From positions 32,014,061 through 32,078,060 of the forward strand of contig JBCFYV010000001.1 in NCBI GenBank assembly GCA_039000515.1: 64,000 bases of DNA. The letters are read 5' to 3'. Every line of letters begins with the position of its first letter. Within the stretch, counting starts at the first letter, position 1. The stretch is from Timema cristinae. Lineage: Eukaryota > Arthropoda > Insecta > Phasmatodea > Timematidae. A model generated the notes under the pieces. The model searched no databases. It was not told the DNA's origin and saw only the letters and a program-made list of their open reading frames with translations. The translations under genes were made by a program, and so were the position numbers. Below, piece by piece: positions 30,571-41,906 of this stretch.

Positions 30571-31390
30571 AACCTATAGTACCACTTTTGAATTTAGAAC
30601 CTTTTGATGCCAAAGTTTAGTACTAGTTTTGTACCATTTTGTACCCGTACCCGTTTTGAGTAATTAGCATATCAAAGTGGTGACTCTAGGTTAATGCAGT
30701 TGTACCACTTTTGAATTTTGAACTTTTTTTGATGCCAAAGTTTTGTATCCGTACCCATTTTGAGTAATTAGCATATCAAAGTGGTAACTCAAGGTTAATG
30801 CTGTTTACTACTTTTTAATTTTGAACTTTTTTCCATGCCAAAGTTTTGTACTAGTTTTGTACCGTTTTGTACCAGAAAGAAAAAGTATTGTACCGTACCC
30901 GTTTTGAGTAATTAGCATATCAAAGTGAGTACTCCACGTACTCCAGGTAAATGCGGTTGTACCCCTTTTGATTTTGAACTTTTTTTGATGCCAAAGTTTT
31001 GTAATAGTTTGGTACCGTTTTGTAACACAAATAAGTTTTGTACCCGTACTCATTTTCAGTAATTAGCATATCAAAGTGGTGACTCCAGGTTAATGCTATT
31101 GTACCACTTTTGAATTTTTTGATGCCAAAGTTTTGTACTAGTTTTGTACCGTTTTGTAACACAAATAAGTTTTGTACCCGTACCCATTTTGAGTAATTAG
31201 CATATCAAAGTGGTGACTCCAGGTTAATGCTGTTGTACCACTTTTGAATTTTTTCATGCCAAAGTTTTGTACTAGCTCTGTACCGTTTTGTACCACAAAG
31301 AGAAAGTTTTGTACCCGTACCCATTTTGAGTAATTAGCATATCAAAGTGTCACGTGACTCCAGGTTAATGCTGTTGTACCACTATTGAAA
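30571..31390 (+). repeat. Tandem array of ~105-145-bp units, six copies
   Basis: Each unit has GAGTAATTAGCATATCAAAG, TGGTGACTCCAGGTTAATGC, TTGTACCACTTTTGAATTTT, GATGCCAAAGTTTTGTA and usually GTACCGTTTTGTA(A/C)CACAAA. The anchor GTAATTAGCATATC occurs near 30658, 30764, 30906, 31051, 31189 and 31329. Unit length varies by internal loss or gain of the GTACCGTTTTGT segment. Confidence 0.9.
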
Positions 31391-31754
31391 TTTTTTCAAA
31401 TAAATATCTTGTGAGGGTAGTGATAAATAATAATGTACACTTATTTATCAGAGAAAAATTTATTTAAGGTAAAATTAGAGATAACTTATTTTTGAAGGTT
31501 TTGTCACTAACTATAATAAATAACCTATACGATTGAGTATGTAGCCTACGATTTTTTCGTACCATTTATTTGAGTTTATTAGTAAGCAGGTAAAATAAAA
31601 CATAACTCAAATTTAATGTGCTAAATTTGGCCACTGTGCTTTGGCTAATTTTTCAAAATTTAAAGGCTAAGGAGGCAATAACATATTTTAAAAGAAGTTT
31701 CATTTCGAAGACTATAACAATTTTGACTATAAATATATGTGTTATTTTTATTAC
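31391..31754. other. No recognisable feature
   Basis: AT-rich, nothing identified. Confidence 0.4.
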
Positions 31755-31995
31755 TGATATTACCACGTCATACTACTGTTCATGTTATACGCATATATGA
31801 TAATCTAATTGGGTGGTAATGAGGAAAGAAGCATTTGAGAGGTTATCTACCAGCATTTTTATTTTGGAAGATGGGGAAACAATTTAGGAAAAACTACCCT
31901 CAATAGACTCGACCAGGATTTGCACCCCAAGTGCTCCGCTATCAGCAGGCCAATTTAACACTAGTGACACCTTAGACCACTAAGCCACTGAAGTG
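31755..31995 (-). mobile_element. SINE-B1, diverged
   Basis: Tail inverse ACCACGTCATACTACTGTTC, box B inverse CGACCAGGATTTGCACCCCA, and head inverse CACCTTAGACCACTAAGCC. Confidence 0.8.
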
Positions 31996-32329
31996 GGTAT
32001 CTGTTATTTAATACGTTGTTTACAATTTTCAAACATCTATAGGATTTACACAATTTTCCAGAAATAAATGTTTTTGGGAATTATTTTTTATCCTATTGGT
32101 AGATTTTAACTTGAGTAATATCTCCATGGTGTCAGCCTGCAAGCAGGCTATACCGATCGAGAGGCTGCCGTATGTTGGCAAAGATAGGGTCAACATTTTC
32201 AAGCTGAGGGTGCCATGTGGTTAGCACAACGAACCCTCCAGACTCCTATCTCAGTTTACTAGACTGAAGCGCTACTTATTCATTCAATTATCTCCTCATT
32301 TGTCCTCACGAGGTTGATTTTGGTTTCGT

Positions 32330-32440
32330 TTCAGACCCATTGTTTCACAGACAAAATTAGGGGCACTGGGGATCGAACTTGGGACTTCAGTATCTGAAGC
32401 CAGTAAATCTGACCACTATACAACAGAGGCGGTCGGGTAT
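32330..32440 (-). mobile_element. SINE-F tRNA-like head
   Basis: The minus strand reads CTGTTGTATAGTGGTCAGAT (box A region) and AAGTTCGATCCCCAGTG (box B) at tRNA-like spacing, with an A/C-rich body to the left. Only one copy is seen. An ACTT microsatellite abuts it at 32445-32465. Confidence 0.45.
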
Positions 32441-32719
32441 CAAATACTTACTTACTTACTTACTTTATGGCATAGGGAACACAAAAGTTCATTAATTTTA
32501 ATGGTTTTAAATATATATTTACTTATCATCGGCTTCATGTCGTGGTCAATATTGCTAAAGTGCTATGACTGAGCACTGAGTGCGTAAATTAATCAGCTCA
32601 ATAACTTGACTAGTTCGGTTCCCTGTTAGGTTGAAATTACTTAGTACTAGCGTGATACGAACTCGGCCAAGGCACATGAGATTTTGAACATACAATAAGT
32701 GCGTTACAGAGTGTTAGTA

Positions 32720-32875
32720 TTATTATTATTATTAGCACCGCGTCTTACTACCCGTTCGGGTTGTACGCACTTACGCTAATGTGTAATGGTAGGGTGATTG
32801 TGAGATGAAATGAAGGACCTACAGTTTAACGTGGAATCCGAACCACGGTGGAGACCTGGCATTCCTCACATTCAC
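32720..32875 (-). mobile_element. 5'-truncated SINE-A with perfect TSD
   Basis: GAGTGTTAGTA at 32709-32719 and 32876-32886 brackets a copy that stops in the body (ATTCCTCACATTCAC), missing the tRNA head. Truncation between intact TSDs means the loss happened during insertion. Confidence 0.95.
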
Positions 32876-32886
32876 GAGTGTTAGTA

Positions 32887-34599
32887 ACATTTACTTTCAG
32901 CTAAGAGCTTTTCTTTAAAAAAAAAACTTGAAATATCAGAATAATCGCTGCATTGTTATATAGAAGTATTTATTTGTATCTTAATTTTGATATTATTTCT
33001 ACAGTAAATAAAATAGTATCGCTGCTCATCCATTGTACTTAAATTAGTAGATAAAGATAGCCTAAGCGCCAGTAATATGCATACCATTAAAAAAAACTTA
33101 CCCTTTACTACAAGAAGTTAAATAATCAATTATATCTTTGATTTTCTTTGTGCGCCCTTTCTTCATAAACTTGTTATTCACAAGGATATAAAATAATATT
33201 TTGTAAATACTTCTCCACCTCAAAATTTATGCAATCCATTGGATTTTGTTCGAAAGCAAAAAGGTCACATATTGTTAATTATATAAAAAGTAATCACCGT
33301 GGGTACTTATTGTTCGGGATTCGATACATTTCTTCCAAAACGAGCGCACAAACTGCGAGAATGCATGCAACAGGTTCAAATTAAAAGTAATCACATTTAT
33401 AACACGCTAATAAAATAAAATTAACATTTTCACATCTTGACTACCAAAAATTTCGTTCATTAACTTTTTGAAAAATAACTTATTCCAAAGTCCAATGAGA
33501 GTCAAATCCTAGACCGTAAAATAAAAACTAGTATATAAAATTATACTGAGAACGTCTCCAAATTACATTTAGACCAAACTTTATTTAAAATAACTATGTT
33601 TGATATGAGCAGGAATGTTTATTTTTATTTATTATAATAGTGGATTAAAAATTCAATGTACAGTAGTTTTCATTTACTTTGAATATTAACACTTATTATT
33701 ACAACGTGTAGTGCTAAAGAATGAGAAAACTCAAGAAAAATATAAGATAAGAGTGAAGAATTTTACATGTTTTACTGTCTCAGTTAAATAAGGGCTAATG
33801 TCATAAAACTTTGTGTATGGAGAAGCATGTGGCTTTTTCTTTGAAAATAATGTATCACTAGAGTAATACTCTCATTGAAGTAAGTAGGGACCAACTATAT
33901 TTATTCACACAGCAGGAAGACTTTGTGAGTATTTTAGTTACTGAATATATTAAGATGTTTAATTGTTTATATTTAATCACGCAAATTTTCATAATTGGAC
34001 ATTGGCCCTTCTTATCCTAACGTACATGGTTTAATGTTTCTTTGACTCAAGAAGGTCACAGAGATTAGTTTAACCCTCCATTGCCGCCTGCATTCCGATA
34101 CAGCAGGTTAGCCAACGCTTGCAAAATGATACTAGCTTGTAAATGGGTAATGATCATACTAACGGCACCTATTATCAGCTATGACAACTAGTTGCAGAAG
34201 GAAAAGTTGTATTTAAAACCATGTATTTTGACTAGAGAGTCGACTTGGGAGTCGTTAGAGCTCAATATCGTCGTGATTATTGAAGCTAACCCAAATTTAA
34301 AAATATGTCTAAAAAGAAAAAGAAATTATTCATTAAATAGTATGTTATAAACAAACACTCTAGCTTAATTGTACAAAGAAAATAAATAAATCCATTAATA
34401 ATTTTTGTTTTCCCATTTAAAATGCATTGAAATGGAAACATTTTAATGAAAATATTTCAATAACTATTTTTACCATGGTTTGAAAATTCCATAAGAATTA
34501 TGAAAGATGCCCAGATATGTTACTAAAATAAATAAAAAACATCAAGGTTGAATTATTAAATATATTTTGTTCTAAATTCCTTTGTTTAGAACCGTGCAT
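32887..34599. other. AT-rich DNA without recognisable features
   Basis: The longest stretch here free of visible SINEs. Short open frames only. Confidence 0.4.
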
Positions 34600-34740
34600 T
34601 TATGGGTAGGCAGGGCCTTAACCAGCCATAAGAACAATTCCCCTTCGGGAAAAATACTTATGGAACCGCCAGGAATCGAATCCGAGACCTCCTAGATTAG
34701 TAGTCAGGAATGATGACCACTAAACCCAAGAGACCAGCCT
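34600..34740 (-). mobile_element. SINE-G tRNA-like head
   Basis: The minus strand reads TTGGGTTTAGTGGTCATCAT and GGATTCGATTCCTGGCGG, box A and box B-like with an extra-arm-sized gap. A hairpin-like TTCCCCTTCGGGAA lies in the body. Single copy seen. Confidence 0.45.
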
Positions 34741-35599
34741 TGTTCATAAATAAGTCGATGACGAGTAGGCCTATGTCTGCGTTATTTTTCTCTTCTTCTA
34801 ATTTTTTTTTTAAGGCCCTTGGCCCTGTCAAGTGCGAATCTAATACCTATTTTGTGTGATAGTGTGCGGAAGAGTGAAAGGCATGACGTGTCTTCACAAC
34901 CGACCAAAGTATCCTTGCGCGCCAACAAGAACAGATGAATCACGGAAACCGTAGATGGCGCTAGCTACCGGACAAGTCTTGCGGAAAAATCATACGTTTT
35001 GAAATATCAATTTTCTCGAGAACGAGTGATTTTTTTATGTTAATATTTTCAACACCCCTTTAAGATAATCTAGCGATGTTTATTAATTGTTACATTTTCT
35101 TATTTTTTGTTATGAAGCGGCCAGTTTTCTATTAAAAAATATCAATTTTATCGATATTTGATCACTGTTAAAATTATATAGGATGTGTGTATTTAAAAGT
35201 ATAACTTAATTAACATGCTCCTATTCTTGAACAAACAGTTTCAGAAAATAAAGTTGTAAAACATTAAAAATCCTTGAAGATAACCGTTTGTTCCCATGGC
35301 TTTGCATTTCCACACCAAATGGAAAGGGCCAATCGATATTGAAAGCATAAAGAGAGATTAGTTTTCACATGGACGTCAGACTTTTCACAATGTATTTAAT
35401 CGCCTGTTAATTTATCTGAGTGGGTCAGCCTCAATACCTATTTAAACCTATAAAATAAAATATTTGCTGTTTTTGCGTAAATCTTGGCCGTCGGCGTGAT
35501 GGTTTAAGCGTTTTGTTCAAATGATATAGTATAAACAACATACCGATATTTGAGAGTTTGGTTTGACTCCTGGTGGATTCCCTTCCCCCCTCAACCCTT
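34741..35599. other. No recognisable gene
   Basis: CGTGATGGTTTAAGCG followed by GAGTTTGGTTTGACTCC near 35495-35572 is faintly tRNA-like. Nothing else. Confidence 0.35.
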
Positions 35600-35790
35600 T
35601 GCTCAGCGTCTTGATACCCGTCAGGGCTATCCGCACATTTAGACTATTGGGGTAGAGATGAGTAAGGTAACATTTAATGTGAGTACACCCGCATTTGTCA
35701 GGAGGGAGAGTGGGTAAACATTTTAGTTAAAAAACACTTCATTACACCAGGCTGGTGGTTTGAACATTGACCTGCTTACTACTGGCGAGC
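35600..35790 (-). mobile_element. SINE-B1, diverged
   Basis: CAGCGTCTTGATACCCGTCA tail inverse, TACACCCGCATTTGTCAGGA, and GGCTGGTGGTTTGAACATTG box B inverse. It faces the next copy. Confidence 0.7.
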
Positions 35791-35844
35791 CAGGCAAGAT
35801 GAGACTGATGTCATAGTTCTCCTGCTCACAAGTGCTGAAACCAT

Positions 35845-36092
35845 CTTCGGTGGCCGTGGAGTTTAACGTACTAATCTTACATTAGACTAGACTGCCAATG
35901 ATGGTGAGATTGAGGTTCGAATCTCGGTCGAGTGTACTGAGTATGGTTTTTCCAACATTGTTTCCAATCTCCCTTCACGAAAATGTGGGTACACTTACAT
36001 CTTAGTATAACCTTCCTAGCCCCTAAAACCATTGGTGTAATTAGTACAAAATCGTGAAATACGGACGGATAGTAAGACATGGTGCTAAAAAA
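35845..36092 (+). mobile_element. SINE-B1 copy
   Basis: TCTTCGGTGGCCGTGGAGTT head, GAGGTTCGAATCTCGG box B, CTCCCTTCACGAAAATGTGG, tail GGACGGATAGTAAGACATGG and an A-rich end. With the preceding reverse copy it forms an inverted pair. Confidence 0.85.
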
Positions 36093-36712
36093 TAATTTTA
36101 AAAAACTAGTGCTGGAGGATTATAGCACAGGGCAGACAAGTCAAAAGTATTAACACCCCTCGACTCCTCTTCGGCTATCGAATGATCTAACGCCGGGGTG
36201 GATAGTTATTTATAAAAAAAATACTGGAGAAATATATATTTTTAAACTATTACTTTTTTTCAATATTTCATCTAACGAATTAATTTTCTGCTCCAATATT
36301 TATAGTCCTAAAATTGCATTGCCTAAAAGTAATGTTGCATTACTTTCAACCCCAACCCTCCCAGGGCCCCGTTAGTCCACCGGTCCGCATGGCTTCCATT
36401 TGATTTCCCACCATCACCAAAACTTTGAGAAACATTGTTCCAAACCAACAGAGGAACTCAGGAGTGGCTGAAGGAAGCAGAAGAGGTCAAGTTGTCGCCA
36501 TGTATGTCCCATACGCACGGGGTCACTGAACTTGACATCGACGGTTCAGTCCACACAAAAAAAAAACCTTCCAAACTTGAACTAACTGGGAAATACTAGT
36601 TGAGCGTCTGTTAGTACAACTATAGTCGGACCGCTATCGTAAGACGACAGTTCATGTGTTATGTAACCATTATGGTGTCTGTCTTGACGTCTGTAGGCTA
36701 AGATATAGCTTC
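36093..36712. other. No recognisable feature
   Basis: Nothing identified. A CACCAAAACTTTGAGAAACA stretch near 36416 is faintly hAT-terminus-like. Confidence 0.35.
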
Positions 36713-36968
36713 GGCGCTTCGGTGGTCGAATGGTATAAGGCGTCATTATTGCGCTAGACAAGTCTGCCGATGATTGGGAGATCTGGGTTATAATACCTAC
36801 CGAGGGTGGTTTTCCTCTAAATGGTTTCACACTCTTTTTCCACGCAAATGCTGGTTGATTGGTAGATAACCTCTAAAATACGTTCTTATTCAGCTTTACT
36901 CCATTAGAGTAATCATCATTTACTTGATTATAATCTAAAGCGGTAATAAAATGCGGCGTTTAAAAAAA
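36713..36968 (+). mobile_element. SINE-B1 copy
   Basis: CGCTTCGGTGGTCGAATGGT, TAAGGCGTCATTATTGCGC, body CCACGCAAATGCTGG, tail decayed to AATGCGGCGTT plus an A run. GATATAGC occurs just before and just after, a possible short TSD. Confidence 0.8.
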
Positions 36969-38290
36969 AGGATATAGCAACCTTTCTACAAAAGAGTGCA
37001 CCACATTTAATTTAAACTAAATGGTAAGACACAATCGCACAAACTTTCTCATATTGTATATTATAGCTTCGAAGAAAGTTTTCAAAAATAGGATTTTAGT
37101 AAGTTACCCTTAAATAAGTTTTACTTAAAAACACAAACACATAATCCTGGAAATCACAATTATCACTCTTTATATACAAGTTTTTAGCCAAATTGTTCAA
37201 GTATAGGCCTTCCTATTTAACGAATATTAAAATTTTCAAAAATTGTACTTTTATTTTATCATGGAAAACAATTCACATAATATGCTTATTTTGAATTCAA
37301 TTTTTAAGGTCAATTCCCGAATCATTAGAATTTTCTCTATTTTGTTTTAACCAAACTACCATTAAATTAATTTATTTTAAATAATAAATATATATTATTA
37401 TTGATATGTAAAAATAATTTCCTGATACTAATATTGAACCAAATCGCTGAAGCCATTTTTTTAAATATTCAAATTAATAGAAAAAAACAATCATCCCAGT
37501 AAACTACCCATAACCAGATTCCCCTCCCCTCCCATACCCACCCCCCTTAAACGTAAGCCTCTAAGTTACAGCTTTGTTTGTCCAGTTCATCTCAAACACA
37601 CCCCAGATATAGATTTTAAATAAAATCGTTATAGTCATTTTCAAAAATAATTTGACTTTTCAAAAATCACTCTTCAGTAAACGACCCTCTCTATCTTAAT
37701 TTATTTTATTAAGTACCGCGTCTTACTACCCGTTCTGATTGAACACTTAACTACTAATTACGCTGATAGGTTAAGAATTGGGATGGTTGAATTTAAAGGA
37801 AGTGGACCTTCATTTGTGCAGAGGGAGAGTGAAAAACCATTTTGGGGAAACCACCCCCAGTTCATCCGACCGAGTTTCGAACCTTTATCTCCCCGCCCTT
37901 GGCAGTCTAGCTCAACATGAAACTAGCGCGTTAGCTAACTACGTCACTGAGGTGAGGGACCCTCTATCGATGTTTACACAAAACCAAGTATACATGGTTA
38001 TTTGCTATGTCAAACACTCCTAAGATACCCATTTGAAACCAAATCGTTAGTCATTTGTAAAATATTTCATGTTTTTGAAAAATCACCCATTAGTAGTTTA
38101 CCCATAAATAAGTTTCTACCCCAAAAACAAATATATAGTGGCATTAATTTCGTCCTGTCGAACAGATCCTAGATATGCATTCTAAACAAAATCGTTAAAA
38201 CCTATTTCGAAAAATTTGGAATTAAAAAAAATTATTCATTTGAATTACCTTAATTGAAGAGCTAGTAGAAAAAAAGTATAATGTTGTGGT
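36969..38290. repeat. Degenerate repeat L
   Basis: Recurring phrase: TTTTCAAAAAT...CATTAGTAA(A/G)(C/T)TACCCATAAATAAGTTT, followed by CCAAAAACAAA and then AACCAAATCGTTA. Variants lie near 37090, 37490, 37640-37690, 38060-38130 and 38180-38240, spaced irregularly. A SINE-B2 is inserted at 37708. The origin is probably an old tandem array. Confidence 0.5.
37708..37957 (-). mobile_element. SINE-B2 in repeat L
   Basis: ACCGCGTCTTACTACCCGTT, CGACCGAGTTTCGAACC (box B inverse) and GCGCGTTAGCTAACTACGTC (B2 head inverse). GACCCTCTCTATC on the left and GACCCTCTATC on the right look like an aged TSD. Confidence 0.9.
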
Positions 38291-38524
38291 AAATCTAAAT
38301 ATCAAGTTTGAACTAAATCCATAAAACTGATGGGGAGGGACAGAATTGTTAATTCCACTTTTTTAGGTTCGTGTTCACACAAAACACAAATATTATCATA
38401 ATTTCGATATCGATTTTTTTCACGATCACAACACTTTCTATTGATATGGAAAAGTAAAATAAATGAATAAGTTTGTTTATTCAAGGCTATGACAATCAAG
38501 AAACATCCATAAAACCAACGCCAG

Positions 38525-38620
38525 TGATCACGTGGCCTTAAAATGTCAAGCACAATAGACTGGTTTGCTGGTGATGGAAAATACGGGGTTCAAATCCCAG
38601 ATGGGTGTACTCGGGGGGTT
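38525..38620 (+). mobile_element. SINE-B1 head fragment
   Basis: ATCACGTGGCCTTAAAATGT, AATAGACTGGTTTGCTGGTG and GGGGTTCAAATCCC (box B). It ends where SINE-A starts. Confidence 0.6.
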
Positions 38621-38870
38621 GGGGTTGACAATGCGGTCTAGGGGTAAGGTGTCAGACCTCTTTGCTAGGGTCCGAGGATTAATCCTCGGTCCTGGCACAG
38701 ATTTATCTGATTACCAAACCCTTCCTTCCCCTTTGACTAGAAGTGTATTAATTACAACTTATGAATGTAGGGAATGTCAGGCCTCCATCGTGGTTCGGAT
38801 TCCACGTTAAACTGTAGGTCGTCCATTTCATCTCACAATCACCCTACCATTATACATTAGCTTAAGTGCC

Positions 38871-40124
38871 GGCAGGCGCGGATTTAGGGGGTAGGGGGGG
38901 GGTCAAAGGGCAGTTGAGCCCCCTTGTGGAAGTTAGAAAATGAATACAAAAAATAAAATGAAAGTTTAAATTTTAGAAAGAAAAATACAACACAGATAAA
39001 TTAAACAATTTGTTATCTTTTTACGCGCAGACACCTCATAATCTGGGTCCACACGTGCGTTATTTGCCCACGTTTAATCAATGGGTGATATGACTCACGC
39101 AAGTGTGTAAAAAATATTCGTTTTCATGTATGAATATGTGTCGTGCATAGTGAGTAAAGAACATTGTTCTTCATAGAGACGGTAGACTACCACACATTAA
39201 AAAAGACAAATAATCGCTTGAGAGCAGTTCATCCACAAATACCGAATATATAGTTTGTGTGGACAGCAGGCGGGGCGGAAAATCTGGGGGACTCTGCTCC
39301 CCCCCCCCCCCCCGAAAATAATTTGCCTATCCCTGGAATAAATCCCCCCCCCTCCTAGATATATTTCAAATCCTTTGATAATATCGAATATGAATCTGAA
39401 AGATGGCCTTAAATCAATCTACAAATGACTTTTAGATTCAGTCTCTTGTCAAAAAATTTCCGGAGAAGACCGCTTCAAATAACTACTAGACTAGAGACAT
39501 CTAACTGGCATAAAAAGTCACGGGAGGAAAGTTCTAAATAGCTTCCAAGGTAATCCACAATGTTTAGAAGAGGACAACTTCAAATAGCTCTAGATACCTG
39601 TCATTTTGAAGAATTTTCAGGTGAGGACCACCCCAAATAGCCTAGTTTCTGAAATAATTCAATTTTCAAAATGTTGTCGCTAGAAGACAATTTAAAAAAT
39701 TATCTTATAGAGGTATCTAATCATCTTAAAACATTAAGGTGAGGATCACTCTAAATACCTTCGAACGGCATCCAAATTTCAAAAATTTCTAGGGGAGAAA
39801 CACTTTTAAATGACTTATAAAAGAATCTGATTTTATAAAATAAATCAAGTTGAAGACTACTCATAGCTTCTAAAGTAAAAGTTTATCTCTAGACTAAACC
39901 ATTTTTCAAAAAATTGTTGAAGGAGGGTCACTCCAAATAGTTTATAAAAACTATCTGATTTAAAAAATTGGGGAGGATTATCACGGTTTAAAACATACAT
40001 AGATCAAATATGAATGAGAAACTATTAAATGGCTTAAATATAAATCTAGCATTGTAAGTAACTAAGTTATTTATAATTATGACCCCCCTCCCCCTTTCTA
40101 TAAAAATGATTTGATCCGCCTCAG
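38871..40124. mobile_element. hAT-like insertion in SINE-A
   Basis: The left end GGCAGGCGCGGATTTAGGGG and the inverse right end CTGAGGCGGATCAAAT resemble the CAGNGGCGGATC termini common in hAT elements. TAAGTGCC (38863-38870) and TAAGTGAG (40125-40132) are a plausible 8-bp TSD aged by two changes. There is no transposase. C and G tracts lie near both ends, and repeat K fills much of the interior. Confidence 0.6.
39378..40015. repeat. Degenerate repeat K inside the hAT-like element
   Basis: About nine diverged units of roughly 65-75 bp. Recurring phrases are CACTTCAAATAGCT, CTAGA...CATCTAA and TTTCAAAAATTTCTAGGGGA. The same units occur outside the element at 10870-11060. Confidence 0.6.
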
Positions 40125-40189
40125 TAAGTGAGTGTAACCCAAACGGGTAGTAAGACGCGGGGCTAGTAATAATGTACTCGATGTGTTTT

Positions 40190-40278
40190 GTCCTAAATAA
40201 CGCTACAGACTCAACACAAAAGTGGGTTCATTTCCTCTCAATTATACTTTACTCCTCCCTAACAAATTAGGGTAGTAG
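40190..40278 (+). mobile_element. SINE-B body fragment
   Basis: GTCCTAAATAACGC, CACAAAAGTGGGTTCATTTC and CTCCCTAACAAATTAGGGTA follow B-body order. Neither end is present. Confidence 0.4.
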
Positions 40279-40285
40279 AGGTTTT

Positions 40286-40515
40286 TTAGCACCTCGTTTT
40301 ATTCCCGTTTGGGTCATATACTTATGTACTAATTACAATAATGTGTTAGGGATGAGGAATATTCAACTGTGAGGAAGTGAAGCCGTATTTGCGTGCAGGG
40401 AGAGTGTAAAACCACCCCCACAACACCTAACCGGGATCGAACCCCGATCTTCCCATCTTCTGCAGTCTAATCTACTGCGAGATTGACGCCTTAGACCATG
40501 CGGCGACTTAGGCGG
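40286..40515 (-). mobile_element. SINE-B1 copy
   Basis: TTAGCACCTCGTTTTATTCC, AACCGGGATCGAACCCCGAT and CTTAGACCATGCGGCGACTT. A nearly full reverse copy. Confidence 0.85.
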
Positions 40516-40531
40516 ACTAGAGGCTATTTGC

Positions 40532-40628
40532 AACCCGCTTCGGTGACCACACATTCTAAACTAAGGCATCACTCTAGTAATAGACTGGACGACCGAAGAC
40601 GGGGAGATTTTTAAGGCGGCCTAAATGG
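40532..40628 (+). mobile_element. SINE-B1 head fragment
   Basis: CCGCTTCGGTGACCACACAT, AGGCATCACTCTAGTAATAG and GACGGGGAGA; box B is lost and the body starts at CTAAATGGTG. Confidence 0.6.
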
Positions 40629-40968
40629 TGCGTTTTTTATTTCATGATATGTTTATTAGTTTTATTTATTGCTGTCAGTAAATCTAAAGATTTTAGACCT
40701 ATGTATTTTTTTTTAAATCACTATTTTGTAGACGCTTACTACATGTTGTGTAATGACCACTTGGTAACTTGTAATTATTAGTACCGTGGCTACTCAGCTA
40801 CTTTGTTTCACGGGAGAGGGAATAATTAGTTTTGATACAACTGGGATTTGAATCGTGTCTCTTACATTGGCAGAGTTGCTTGATCATAATTATACAGTAT
40901 CAATAATTCCTCTACAAACTTGATAAATTACTAGGCTATATATACACATACACTTACATAAATTGATC
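40629..40968. other. No clear feature
   Basis: ACTGGGATTTGAATCGTGTC near 40840 is a box-B-like inverse, perhaps another decayed SINE head. Confidence 0.35.
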
Positions 40969-40980
40969 AAGTTTATTGAA

Positions 40981-41246
40981 GGTGACCTGGTGGTCTAGGG
41001 GTAAGGTGTCAGACTTCTGTGCTGGCGGCCGGGGTTCAATCCTCGGTCCCGCCACAGATTTATCTGATTACCAAACCCTTCCTTCACCTCTGACAAGACA
41101 TGTGGGGAATGCCAGGCCTCCACCGTGGTTCGGATTCCACGTTAAACTGTAGGTCCTTCATTTCATCTCACAATCACCCTACCATTACACATTAGCGTAA
41201 GTGGTATAACCGAACGGGTAGTAAGACGCGGTGCTAATATAATAAT
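40981..41246 (+). mobile_element. SINE-A with TSD
   Basis: AAGTTTATTGAA at 40969-40980 and 41247-41258. The body lacks about nine bases (GACAAGACATGTGGGG) and the tail has single-base losses (AAGTGGTATAACCGAACGGG). Confidence 0.95.
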
Positions 41247-41258
41247 AAGTTTATTGAA

Positions 41259-41624
41259 TTTGTTTCTATTTGTGTGTAGGTCTTTGTTTATATAGGTTAT
41301 ATTGGAATAAGCTATATTATATATATATTGGACTAGGATATGCATATAATATTAATAAGCTACATATAGGTCCTAAATACAGTTTAAATTTCATAAAAAG
41401 TTGTTTTTTTTAGAAAATACCTTTTTTTGTGACCGAAATTGATAATTAATAATAATTAATAATTAATATTATGTTATTTAATAATTATTTATAGAGTGGC
41501 ATCTTCAGATAAAATGACTTGACGTATGGATACGTGAAAGTAGATCTAGTAACTCTTCTACCGGTCAGATAAGGTGTTTTCTATGACAATTTGACTGTAA
41601 GCCTACATACCAGTACATCTTCTT
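41259..41624. other. No recognisable feature
   Basis: AT-rich with TAAT repeats near 41440-41475. Confidence 0.4.
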
Positions 41625-41637
41625 TCTAAGTAAACAA

Positions 41638-41893
41638 TAATAATAATATTTAGCACCGCGTCTTACTACCCGTTCGGGTTATACGCTTTATGTACTAATT
41701 ACGTTAATGGATTAGGAATTGGGAAGGTGGAATTAGAGGAAGCGAACCCGCATTTGCGCGGAGGTAGAGTGGAAAACCATTTAGGAAAAACTACCCCAGT
41801 TCACCCGACCGAGATTCGAACTTCGATCTCCCCGTCCTCAGCAGTCGAGCTCAACACGACAAGCGCGTTAGTCAACTACGCCACCGAGGCGGG
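41638..41893 (-). mobile_element. SINE-B2 with 13-bp TSD
   Basis: TCTAAGTAAACAA at 41625-41637 and 41894-41906. Full element: tail inverse TTAGCACCGCGTCTTACTAC, box B inverse CGAGATTCGAAC, head inverse ACTACGCCACCGAGGCGGG. Confidence 0.97.
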
Positions 41894-41906
41894 TCTAAGT
41901 AAACAA

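Larger units (their letters stand above)
38623..40170 (+). mobile_element. SINE-A, long subfamily, split by a hAT-like insertion
   Basis: Head and body (GGTCTAGGGGTAAGGTGTCA, GAAGTGTATTAATTACAAC) run to TTAGCTTAAGTGCC at 38870. The tail resumes as TAAGTGAGTGTAACCC, AAACGGGTAGTAAGACGCGG at 40125-40170. Confidence 0.85.
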
